NCBI RefSeq assembly: GCF_034718895.1 | Contig: NZ_JAYERP010000001.1 | Coordinates: 3,788,501-3,852,500 of the forward strand | Reading direction: 5' to 3' | From: Paenibacillus phoenicis | GTDB lineage: Bacteria > Bacillota > Bacilli > Paenibacillales > Paenibacillaceae | DNA: 64,000 nucleotides | Shown here: positions 9,178 through 16,685 of the stretch, piece after piece | How the letters are laid out: each line of letters opens with the position of its first letter | Numbering within the stretch: the first letter of the stretch is position 1 | Notes under the pieces: generated by a model | Seen by the model: the letters and a program-made list of their open reading frames with translations, nothing else | The model's database searches: none | What the model was told of the DNA's origin: nothing | Program-made: the position numbers and the translations under genes

Positions 9178-9720
9178 ATGAAAGCTACTGGTATTGTACG
9201 CCGTATCGATGATTTAGGCCGTGTTGTTATCCCTAAGGAAATCCGCCGAACGTTGCGGATTCGGGAAGGAGATCCGCTCGAAATCTTTGTGGACCGGGAT
9301 GGAGAAGTGATTTTGAAGAAATATTCGCCGATCGGGGAATTGGGCGATTTTGCCAAGGAATATGCGGAGTCGCTGTATGAGAGCACCAGCCATATTACCT
9401 TAATCTCCGACCGGGATACGATTATTGCTGTCGCAGGCGCTTCCAAGAAGGAATACCTGGATAAGCAAATTAGTTCCTTGCTGGAGAGCAGCATGGATAG
9501 CCGTAAAATCATCATGGAAACAGCGTCTGGATCGTACGAAATTACGAAGGATCATCCAGAAAACATCTCTTCGTTTGTCATTGCGCCAATTATTGCTGGC
9601 GGTGACCCGATCGGGACTGTGGTGCTTGTGAACAAGGACGATTCTGTGAAGATGTCCGACTTGGAATCGAAAATGGCGGAGACAGCTGCCGGTTTTCTCG
9701 CAAAACAGATGGAGCAATAA
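9178..9720 (+). CDS. spoVT: Stage V sporulation protein T, forespore transcription regulator
   Basis: SpoVT is an AbrB-family DNA-binding protein that modulates sigma-G-dependent genes late in forespore development. The 180-residue protein has the swapped-hairpin AbrB domain at the N-terminus (MKATGIVRRIDDLGRVVIPKEIRRTLRI) and a GAF-like C-terminal domain from about residue 60 (SHITLISDRDTIIAVAGASK). Length is typical. It sits between the PpiC gene and the flippase, as expected, with a sigma-G-like promoter upstream and a strong terminator downstream, so it is a single-gene unit. Confidence 0.97.
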   Translation: MKATGIVRRIDDLGRVVIPKEIRRTLRIREGDPLEIFVDRDGEVILKKYSPIGELGDFAKEYAESLYESTSHITLISDRDTIIAVAGASKKEYLDKQISSLLESSMDSRKIIMETASGSYEITKDHPENISSFVIAPIIAGGDPIGTVVLVNKDDSVKMSDLESKMAETAAGFLAKQMEQ

Positions 9721-9754
9721 AAAGAACTCAAGATATCCGCAAGACGCATGGAGG

Positions 9755-9824
9755 AACTTACACACACCGCTGTTTGGGGCGGACGCCGTCCGTCCGAAAC
9801 GTAGAGGGATGTGTAAGTTTTTTT
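9755..9824 (+). terminator. Terminator after spoVT
   Basis: AACTTACACA and TGTGTAAGTT form a 10-bp outer stem enclosing a second GC-rich hairpin (GGACGCCGTCC), with seven or more T after the outer stem. Confidence 0.85.
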
Positions 9825-9926
9825 GTGTTGGGGCTTAGGAAATGGCGATGGCCTCCGTTTCGTCTTATAATGGAACCTGTTAGCTTAAAAAACATGCTGA
9901 TGACTGTTAAAGCAAAGTAGGTTGCC

Positions 9927-11582
9927 ATGATGGAAACGAAGGAAAGCCTGTCCTCCAAGCTGCTAAAGGGAGCGGCCGTTCTGAGCGCGGCGGCGCTAAT
10001 CACCAAGCTGCTGGGAATGCTGCAGAAGATCCCGCTGCAAAATATCGGGGGAGACGGCGTATTCGGCATTTATAATACGGTATACCCTTTGTACACCCTG
10101 CTGGTTACGCTCACGACCTCGGGGTTTCAGGCGGCGGTGGCCAAATTTATTGCGGAACGCCAGGCCCCTGGGCTGGAACGGGAGCGGAGCGAGGTGCTGC
10201 GACTGGCATCGGCGACGATGCTGGTGTTGGGGGTTGCCTTTGCGGTGCTGCTTTACTTTGGCGCCCCGGTATTATCGCAGCTCATCGGAAGCAGCTTGTT
10301 GATTCCGGCTTTTCGCGGCGCGGCGCCTGCGCTGCTGCTCATCCCGGTGGCGGCGGCGCTGCGGGGATATTTTCAGGGACACCAAAATATGACGCCGACC
10401 GCGGTCTCCCAGGTGGTGGAGCAGGCCATTCGTGTCACGGTGATGATCGTCCTGCTGCTGGCGTTAAGCCGGCTGGGAGCCGCTGATGCGGATCTTGCCG
10501 GAGGGGCACTGGTCGGCTCCTCTGCGGGAGCAGCTGCGGGTCTTGCCGTGATGCTGCTGTATTGGCGGGGCTATACCCGTTCTTCGCTGCAGCGGCGGGA
10601 AGCCGGACCATCGGCGGAGGCGGATCAGCCGCTGACTGACGAGAAACGATTGTTGCCTCGGGAAACAAGGGGGCAGCGATGGTCCGCGCTCTTCAAGGTT
10701 GCGCTGCCGATCAGCTTGGCCTCGCTTGGGGTGCCGCTGATCAGCCTGGTGGATACGTTCACGCTGCCGCGGCTGCTTTCCGCCCATGGGGAGGAGCTGC
10801 AGATCATGGCCCAGGTGGGGATTTACAACCGGGGTATCCCGTTGGTTCAGCTCGTCACGATGCTGGCGACGTCGCTGTCGGTGTTGTTTGTGCCCGCGAT
10901 GGCCGAGCTGCAGATGAAGGGAGATACCGGGGCGATCCGGCGTCAGGTGCAGCTGGCCTTGCGCTGGTTCTGGCTGATCGGCCTGGCGGCTTCGCTGGGC
11001 CTGGCCTTGCTGGCTGCGCCCATCAACGTCATGCTGTACGAGGATGCGGCGGGATCGGCCACCTTGGCTTGGGTGGCCTGGACGGCGGCGCCCGGCGCGC
11101 TGGTCGCGGCGACGAGTGCCCTGTTACAGGGCCTCGGCCACGTGCGCGCCCCGGCGCTGCACCTGCTCGCTGCGGCATTGCTCAAGACCGCGTTAAACGC
11201 GGTGCTCGTGCCGCAGCTTGGCATCACCGGCGCCGCCATCGCCGGCGTCGCCGCGTACGGCGCAGCAGCGGCGCTGAACGCCGCGCTGCTGCTGCGCCGG
11301 GTCCAGCTGCGTCCGCGCCTGCGGGACGCGCTGCTGCGCCCGGCGGCGGCCGCCCTGGCGATGGCCGCCGCGGTGCTGGCGCTGCGCCTCGCCGCCGCCG
11401 AGCTGCCCGCAGGCCGCGGGGGGGCCGCGGCCGTGAGCCTGCTCGGCGTGCTGCTTGGCGCAGCCGTGTTCGTCGCAGCCGTGCTGCGCACACGGCTGCT
11501 CAGCGCGGCAGAGCTGGGCGCCCTGCCGCGGATCGGCCCGAAGCTGCTGACGCTGCTTCGGAAGCTGCGGCTGCTGCCGTAG
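9927..11582 (+). CDS. yabM: SpoVB/YabM-family polysaccharide flippase (MOP superfamily)
   Basis: A multi-pass membrane protein of the oligosaccharide flippase superfamily that includes SpoVB, YabM and MurJ-type lipid II transporters. The 551 residues contain about 12-14 hydrophobic segments. Family features include LLGMLQKIPLQNIGGDGVFGIYNTVYPLYTL near residue 30 and an internal charged loop near 225-255. The last about 150 residues are extremely Ala/Leu/Arg-rich, and their DNA (about 11200-11560) is visibly GC-richer than its surroundings, giving long spurious frames. It precedes yabN as in B. subtilis. The substrate (lipid II or another wall lipid) cannot be told from sequence. An ATG-ATG pair starts the frame with only a weak ribosome binding site. 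Confidence 0.9.
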   Translation: MMETKESLSSKLLKGAAVLSAAALITKLLGMLQKIPLQNIGGDGVFGIYNTVYPLYTLLVTLTTSGFQAAVAKFIAERQAPGLERERSEVLRLASATMLVLGVAFAVLLYFGAPVLSQLIGSSLLIPAFRGAAPALLLIPVAAALRGYFQGHQNMTPTAVSQVVEQAIRVTVMIVLLLALSRLGAADADLAGGALVGSSAGAAAGLAVMLLYWRGYTRSSLQRREAGPSAEADQPLTDEKRLLPRETRGQRWSALFKVALPISLASLGVPLISLVDTFTLPRLLSAHGEELQIMAQVGIYNRGIPLVQLVTMLATSLSVLFVPAMAELQMKGDTGAIRRQVQLALRWFWLIGLAASLGLALLAAPINVMLYEDAAGSATLAWVAWTAAPGALVAATSALLQGLGHVRAPALHLLAAALLKTALNAVLVPQLGITGAAIAGVAAYGAAAALNAALLLRRVQLRPRLRDALLRPAAAALAMAAAVLALRLAAAELPAGRGGAAAVSLLGVLLGAAVFVAAVLRTRLLSAAELGALPRIGPKLLTLLRKLRLLP

Positions 11583-11720
11583 CGCTCTGCGCAGCTTGCT
11601 GCTTGCCGTTGCAGCGGAACTTACTGCGGTTACCGCCGGATGGCGCAGAAAATTTCAGTTTCGCCGCCAGCAATGGTATAGTAATAACATGCTGAACGGA
11701 CAGGGAGTGAAAGGCATAAC

Positions 11721-13217
11721 ATGAGCGCAACCATTACAGTGGTCGGCCTCGGCTCGGGAGATCCCGACCGGCTGACCTTAGGCAGCCTGAAGCGGCTGCA
11801 GGAGGCGGAAGAACGTTACGTCCGGACGAAGGACCATCCGGTGGTGGACTGGCTGGAGCAGACGGGCGTCCAATTTACTTCGTTCGACGAGGTGTATGAA
11901 GCGAAGGACGATTTTCCTTCCGTTTATGAGGAGATTGCCTCCAGACTGTTAGCGCGGGCTGAAGCAGGGCGACAGGGAGAGAATATCGTATACGCTGTTC
12001 CTGGGCATCCGCTGGTTGCCGAAGCGACGGTGAAGCTGTTGCGGGAACGCTGTCCGGAGCATGGAATCTCGCTCGATATCATCGGCGGGGAGAGCTTCCT
12101 GGACGAGGCCTTCGTTCGTCTGGGCTTCGATCCGATCGAAGGGTTCCTCCTGTTAGACGCCTCGGAGGTCCGGGGGGAAGCGATCGATCCGAGACGGCAT
12201 ACATTAATAGGGCAAGTTTATGACCAGATCACTGCTTCGGAAGTCAAGCTGGGGTTAATGGAGCTGCTGCCTGACGATTATCCGGTCGTTGTGGGACATG
12301 CCCTTGGGGTGGCGGGACAGGAGCGGATCGAGCGGGTTCCGCTGTTTGAACTGGATCGTATGACCGGCTACGGGAACCTGTCTCTGGTCTATGTGCCGGC
12401 CAGCGAGGACGATACGCTTCGCAACCGCAGCTTCCAGCGGCTTCATGAGATCGTGTCGATTTTGCGCAGTCCGGGTGGATGTCCGTGGGATCGCGAGCAG
12501 ACGCATGAATCGATTCGCAAAAATCTCATCGAAGAAACCTACGAGGTGCTGGAGACGATCGACGACGACGATCCCGACCACATGCGTGAGGAGCTTGGCG
12601 ATCTGCTGCTGCAAATCATGCTCCATTCCCAGATGGAGGAGGAGACCGGCACTTTTACGGTGTATGATGTCATCCAGGAGCTGAATGAGAAGCTGATTTA
12701 CCGCCATCCGCATGTCTTCGGCAATTTGAGTGCGGAGGATGCCGAGGCGGCGCTGAACAACTGGGAAGCGATGAAGGCCGAGGAGAAGAAACGCAAAGGC
12801 ATCCAGCCGGAGCGCCAATCGGTCATCAGCGGGGTGCCGCGTGATTTGCCGGCATTGATGAAGGCATACAAGCTCCAGAAGAAGGCGGCCAAGGCCGGAT
12901 TCGATTGGGAGGATATCGACGGGGTTTGGTCCAAGCTGGAGGAGGAGATCCGCGAGCTGAAGGAAGCCGTCGCGCAAAAGCAAGATCCTGAGTCGCAGGA
13001 GCTGGAGCTGGGCGACGTGCTGTTCTCGGTGGTGAATGCTGCCCGGTACATCGGAGTTGATCCGGAGCAAGCCCTCTCGCGGACGATCCGCAAATTTACG
13101 GAGCGGTTCCATTATGTCGAGGAACGGCTTCGCGAACAGGGCAAAACACCTGGCGACAGCACATTAGCCGAAATGGACGCCTTATGGGACGAAGCTAAGT
13201 CGAAAGAACGGGAATGA
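11721..13217 (+). CDS. yabN: SAM-methylase-like / MazG nucleotide pyrophosphohydrolase fusion (YabN)
   Basis: House-cleaning NTP pyrophosphohydrolase. The 498-residue protein has an N-terminal tetrapyrrole-methylase-like domain (ITVVGLGSGDPDRLTLG, about 1-225) and two MazG domains. The first (about 240-375) carries GGCPWDREQTHES...EETYEVLE...EELGDLLLQ with the acidic metal-binding pattern; the second (about 385-490) carries EEEIRELKEAV...LELGDVLFSV. This fusion is the YabN arrangement in Bacillales. The role of the methylase-like domain is unknown in the family. The ATG is preceded by AGGGAGTG. Confidence 0.94.
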   Translation: MSATITVVGLGSGDPDRLTLGSLKRLQEAEERYVRTKDHPVVDWLEQTGVQFTSFDEVYEAKDDFPSVYEEIASRLLARAEAGRQGENIVYAVPGHPLVAEATVKLLRERCPEHGISLDIIGGESFLDEAFVRLGFDPIEGFLLLDASEVRGEAIDPRRHTLIGQVYDQITASEVKLGLMELLPDDYPVVVGHALGVAGQERIERVPLFELDRMTGYGNLSLVYVPASEDDTLRNRSFQRLHEIVSILRSPGGCPWDREQTHESIRKNLIEETYEVLETIDDDDPDHMREELGDLLLQIMLHSQMEEETGTFTVYDVIQELNEKLIYRHPHVFGNLSAEDAEAALNNWEAMKAEEKKRKGIQPERQSVISGVPRDLPALMKAYKLQKKAAKAGFDWEDIDGVWSKLEEEIRELKEAVAQKQDPESQELELGDVLFSVVNAARYIGVDPEQALSRTIRKFTERFHYVEERLREQGKTPGDSTLAEMDALWDEAKSKERE

Positions 13218-13240
13218 TGGGAGAAAAGGACTAAATTTCA

Positions 13241-13259
13241 GTTTTTTTGAGAAAAAAAC
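13241..13259. repeat. A/T hairpin GTTTTTTT-GAG-AAAAAAAC
   Basis: A perfect 8-bp stem of T/A runs lies 24 bp after the yabN stop and is followed by eight more A. It may act as a weak bidirectional terminator or simply be an A/T tract before hup. Confidence 0.35.
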
Positions 13260-13412
13260 AAAAAAAAGTTCCTAAGAGTGCAGGATTTTTCAAATCAAGC
13301 AAGAATACTCATACAAAGATAACCATCTGGCGCTGGGTAGGCTTGAAGGCAGGCCTGAAGCCTATAGTGCCAAGGTATCACCTATTTCTTTAATTATTGG
13401 GAGGCATTATTA

Positions 13413-13685
13413 ATGAACAAAACAGATCTGATCAACAACATTTCCAGCAAAAGCGGTTTGACGAAAAAAGACGTTGAATCCGTATTGAATGGTTTTCTCG
13501 GCGAAATTACCGATGCACTTGCTAGCGGCGACAAAGTTCAACTGATCGGCTTCGGTACATTCGAAACTCGCAAACGCTCCGGTCGTACGGGCCGCAACCC
13601 GCAAACCGGCAAAACAATCGAAATCCCAGCTTCCACAGTTCCGGCATTCAAAGCGGGCAACAAACTTAAAGAAGCTGTAAAATAA
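13413..13685 (+). CDS. hup: Nucleoid protein HU
   Basis: Small DNA-bending histone-like protein. The 90-residue product has the HU signature GFGTFETRKRSGRTGRNPQTG at residues 47-67, including the beta-arm RSGRTGRNPQTG, and begins MNKTDLINNI as in HBsu. TTGGGAGGC supplies the ribosome binding site. Its stop TAA overlaps the ATG of rqcP (TAATG), so the two are translationally coupled, a notable pairing of an abundant nucleoid protein with a low-abundance translation factor. In B. subtilis hbs lies elsewhere. Confidence 0.97.
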   Translation: MNKTDLINNISSKSGLTKKDVESVLNGFLGEITDALASGDKVQLIGFGTFETRKRSGRTGRNPQTGKTIEIPASTVPAFKAGNKLKEAVK

Positions 13686-13966
13686 TGCGTCTCGATAAAT
13701 TCCTGAAGGTATCGCGGCTGATCAAGCGGCGCACCGTGGCGAAGGACGTCTCCGAACAAGGCAGAGTTCTGATCAACGGGCGCGAATCCAAACCGAGCAG
13801 TACGGTGAAGGTGGGCGACGAAATTACGGTTCAATTCGGCCAGAAGCTGGTGACCGTGCGCGTCGAACGTCTGGTCGAAACGACTCGTAAGGATGAAGCT
13901 GCTTCGATGTATACCTTAATCAAGGAAGAGCCCATCGCAAAAGAGACCGGTCTGGACTGGTCCTGA
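13685..13966 (+). CDS. rqcP: S4-domain RNA-binding protein RqcP (YabO)
   Basis: RqcP works with RqcH on obstructed 50S subunits, helping alanine tailing of stalled chains. The 93-residue protein is almost entirely one S4 domain: MRLDKFLKVSRLIKRRTVAKDV and GRVLINGRESKPSSTVKVGDEI. The start overlaps the hup stop codon. A clean terminator follows. In B. subtilis the next gene is yabP; here a 14-kb hydrogenase island intervenes. Confidence 0.93.
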   Translation: MRLDKFLKVSRLIKRRTVAKDVSEQGRVLINGRESKPSSTVKVGDEITVQFGQKLVTVRVERLVETTRKDEAASMYTLIKEEPIAKETGLDWS

Positions 13967-13979
13967 CATAGTGACGCTC

Positions 13980-14016
13980 AGAGCATGTTCCGTTTCTTCG
14001 GGGCATGCTCTTTTTT
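13980..14016 (+). terminator. Terminator after hup-rqcP
   Basis: AGAGCATG pairs with CATGCTCT around a 16-nt loop, followed by TTTTTT. Confidence 0.88.
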
Positions 14017-14371
14017 AACCTCATGAGGTGTAAAAAATATCCTAGCCAAACTGTGAATTCATGATAATATAGTAAATACACTTACTAATGTTTTCGATAA
14101 GCACACATCTGCTTCTTAGAGAACACCTCTGAATCAACCTCATGTTTAAATCATCGACGCTGCACATGCGGCACACCTCTACGAAATGAAATCGCGCCTA
14201 ACGATCAAGCAACTTTCATACTAACGATCGAACAACCAAACGAAGCAGGAAATGAAGAAACAGGCAACAACAAACCAACTAGAGCAGCAGATCCTATCGT
14301 CGCTCAGGCTGCAGCTCACTATTCAGAAACCGGGGTGATCCAATCAACGAAGATAATTTAAAACGCTTACA

Positions 14372-14389
14372 AAGTGAAAATATTCACAA
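14372..14389 (+). promoter_or_regulatory. Rex/FNR-like operator upstream of hydE
   Basis: The 18-bp AAGTGAAAATATTCACAA is a dyad with GTGAA/TTCAC arms. It matches 12 of 14 fixed bases of the redox-repressor Rex consensus TTGTGAA-N4-TTCACAA and 9 of 10 of the FNR/CRP-type TGTGA-N6-TCACA. It lies 82 bp before the hydE start. Either factor would fit oxygen- or NADH-dependent control of a hydrogenase; sequence alone does not decide. The rest of the 504-bp gap (13967-14470) holds the rqcP terminator and no convincing gene. Confidence 0.55.
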
Positions 14390-14470
14390 CTATTTCGTTC
14401 ATCATTTTTCACGACAGCCATAGGGTATACCAAGGTCCATAATCCAGTCTATCCAAAGGATGATTGCCTG

Positions 14471-15529
14471 ATGAAACAGCTCGTGCACAAGCTCTATGCG
14501 CGGGGAGAGCTCTCCAAGGAGGAGCTCGTCGATCTACTGGAGCATATGGATGTCGAAACGCGCAAGGAGCTCTTCCGATTGGCCCGTCTAAGGCGGGAGC
14601 AGGCTTACGGGGACAAGGTGTATATGCGCGGTTTGATTGAATTTTCAAGCTACTGCCGGCGGAACTGCTTGTATTGCGGACTGCGGGCCGGGAATCGCGA
14701 AGCGGAGCGTTATCGGCTCAGCCCGGAGGAGATTCTCGAATGCTGCCGGGAAGGATACGAGCTGGGCTTCCGCACGTTTGTGCTCCAAAGCGGGGAGGAT
14801 CCCTGGTATACGGCCGATCTGCTGGCTGCCTTAATCCGGGAGATCAAAGCGGAGTTTCCGGATGCGGCCATCACCTTATCCATCGGCGAGCGGGAGGCGG
14901 AAACTTACCGATGGCTGTATGAAGCGGGGGCGGATCGCTTTTTGATGCGTCATGAAACCGCTTCCCGAAGGTTGTACCAGGCGCTGCATCCTTCAATGTC
15001 CTTTGATCACCGGCGCCAATGTTTGGAGACGCTGCAGTCGATCGGCTATCAAGTTGGTGCAGGCTTTATGGTCGGGTTGCCCGGCCAGACCGCGGAGGAT
15101 TTAGCGGAGGACTTGAACTATCTCCAAACGCTAAACCCAGACATGATTGGCATTGGCCCGTTTATTCCCCATGATCAGACCCCGCTTGGCAATGCGAAGG
15201 CCGGATCGCTGGAGGATACACTGGTTATGGTCGCGCTGGCCCGCCTGTTCCTTCCCGAAGCCTTAATTCCCGCGACAACCGCGCTTGGTACGTTACACCC
15301 GGAAGGAAGGGAGTTGGCGCTGAAGGTCGGGGCCAATGTGGTCATGCCCAATCTGTCACCCGTTGCCGTCCGCAAGAAATACGCTTTGTACAACAACAAA
15401 ATCTGCACGGGTGATGAATCCGCCCAGTGCAGGCATTGCCTTGAGCTCCGGATTGAAGCCGCGGGCTTTTCCGTAGATATGGGAAGGGGGGACAGCCTGA
15501 AGGCGCTGGCAAGCCGCCGTCATGCTTAG
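14471..15529 (+). CDS. hydE: [FeFe]-hydrogenase maturase HydE (radical SAM)
   Basis: HydE is the radical-SAM enzyme that acts on the HydG-derived Fe-CO-CN-cysteine unit during assembly of the 2Fe subcluster of the H-cluster. The 352-residue protein carries the SAM cluster motif CRRNCLYC (Cys63-x3-Cys67-x2-Cys70). It also has the optional C-terminal cluster motif, Cys-x7-Cys-x2-Cys in ICTGDESAQCRHC, which not all HydE proteins keep. Length is typical. It is the first gene of the plus-strand hydrogenase unit, with a redox-type dyad upstream. BioB/PylB-like paralogues exist in the superfamily, but the presence of hydF, hydG and hydA in the same island makes HydE secure. Confidence 0.95.
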   Translation: MKQLVHKLYARGELSKEELVDLLEHMDVETRKELFRLARLRREQAYGDKVYMRGLIEFSSYCRRNCLYCGLRAGNREAERYRLSPEEILECCREGYELGFRTFVLQSGEDPWYTADLLAALIREIKAEFPDAAITLSIGEREAETYRWLYEAGADRFLMRHETASRRLYQALHPSMSFDHRRQCLETLQSIGYQVGAGFMVGLPGQTAEDLAEDLNYLQTLNPDMIGIGPFIPHDQTPLGNAKAGSLEDTLVMVALARLFLPEALIPATTALGTLHPEGRELALKVGANVVMPNLSPVAVRKKYALYNNKICTGDESAQCRHCLELRIEAAGFSVDMGRGDSLKALASRRHA

Positions 15530-15629
15530 TCATCGTTGCACAGAAGTCGGTTGAGTCAAGAGATGAGGCATTTTTATTTCGTTATTATTCGTGAATTATT
15601 TCACAAAAAACGTAGAGGAGACATGGCGA

Positions 15630-16622
15630 ATGAGCATATTGACCAAAACCAATGACCTTGGCTTTTTTGAAATTCGGCTGGAATCTATCGGCGGGCTCGG
15701 CGCCAATCTGGCCGGGAAGATGCTGGCGGAATCCGGGGTGCTTGGGCTCGGCCTAAATGGAGCAAGCTTCTCGTCTTATGGTTCGGAGAAGAAGGGCTCC
15801 CCGGTGAAGAGCTTTATCCGCTTTTGCGAGCCGGACGTGGAGATCCATGACCACAGCCCAATCGAGGAACCCCACGTCATCGGCGTGTTCCATGAAGCGT
15901 TGCACAAGACGGTAAATGTCCTAAGCGGCTTGAAGCCGGACGGAATCGTGTTGGTGAACTCAACCCGCGATTTTGAGGAAATTCGGCGCGACTTGAAGTT
16001 CCCTTACGGGACGCTCGCTGTGGTGGACGCGATGGGGATTGCCATTGACGAGCATACGAAGGTGAACACCTCGATGCTGGGGGCGTTGTTCCGGATATGC
16101 GATTTTTTGGATCCAGATTCGATGCGCGAAGTGATTCAGCATACATTCCAGAAAAAATACCCGCACTTGGTGGAGCCCAATCTGCGTACGTTCGACCGGG
16201 GGTATCATGAGGTGCGCTTCCAGACGATCCCGGCTCCCGAGGGGGTACAAGGGATACAATTCGAACGGCCGCAGCCGCTGCTCGGCTATAAGACGCAGGC
16301 GCCGGGCGGCATTATCCGGGCGCAGGGCAACAGCCTGCTGAAGGATTTGAGCGGCTCCCGACAGGGTTTTGTGCCGGAGCTGGATACGGACAGCTGCATC
16401 CATTGTGCTAACTGCGACTCGGTTTGTCCCGATCTGTGCTTCGTGTGGGAAGCTGGGGAGGACAAGAAGGGGCGCCCGCAAATGTTCTTGAGCGGAATCG
16501 ACTACCAATATTGCAAAGGTTGCCTGAAATGCGTGGAAATCTGCCCAACGGGGGCGCTTAGCATGCGTCGGGAGGAACCCGGATATGCCGACAGCCACCG
16601 CGTCGCTCACGTCTTTCAGTAG
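15630..16622 (+). CDS. 2-oxoacid:ferredoxin oxidoreductase, fused gamma and ferredoxin (delta) subunits
   Basis: Electron-output and CoA-side part of a pyruvate-type oxidoreductase. Residues about 8-190 form the gamma domain (EIRLESIGGLGANLAGKMLAES). From about residue 240 follows a delta-like domain with two [4Fe-4S] motifs, CIHCANCDSVCPDLC and CKGCLKCVEICP. The open frame extends back to 15591, but GAGGAG at 15615-15620 places the start at ATG 15630. The partner alpha and beta subunits are fused in the next gene. A gamma-delta plus alpha-beta split differs from both the four-gene enzymes and the single-chain pyruvate oxidoreductase. The substrate is most likely pyruvate but is not proven. 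Confidence 0.88.
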   Translation: MSILTKTNDLGFFEIRLESIGGLGANLAGKMLAESGVLGLGLNGASFSSYGSEKKGSPVKSFIRFCEPDVEIHDHSPIEEPHVIGVFHEALHKTVNVLSGLKPDGIVLVNSTRDFEEIRRDLKFPYGTLAVVDAMGIAIDEHTKVNTSMLGALFRICDFLDPDSMREVIQHTFQKKYPHLVEPNLRTFDRGYHEVRFQTIPAPEGVQGIQFERPQPLLGYKTQAPGGIIRAQGNSLLKDLSGSRQGFVPELDTDSCIHCANCDSVCPDLCFVWEAGEDKKGRPQMFLSGIDYQYCKGCLKCVEICPTGALSMRREEPGYADSHRVAHVFQ

Positions 16623-16685
16623 AGGTTTTTTTCCAAGGTCAAGGTATTTTGAACTCGCAGAAGAGCCTAAAGGAGGACTTTATCG

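Noticed and set aside
10679..11695. 338-residue frame overlapping the flippase gene
   Set aside because: A shadow of the very GC-rich 3' half of yabM; composition is Arg/Ala/Gly-rich and no ribosome binding site is present.
14100..14360. About 86-codon stop-to-stop frame with protein-like composition before hydE
   Set aside because: No ATG, GTG or TTG start in the usable part and no family resemblance; possibly a decayed gene but not supportable.
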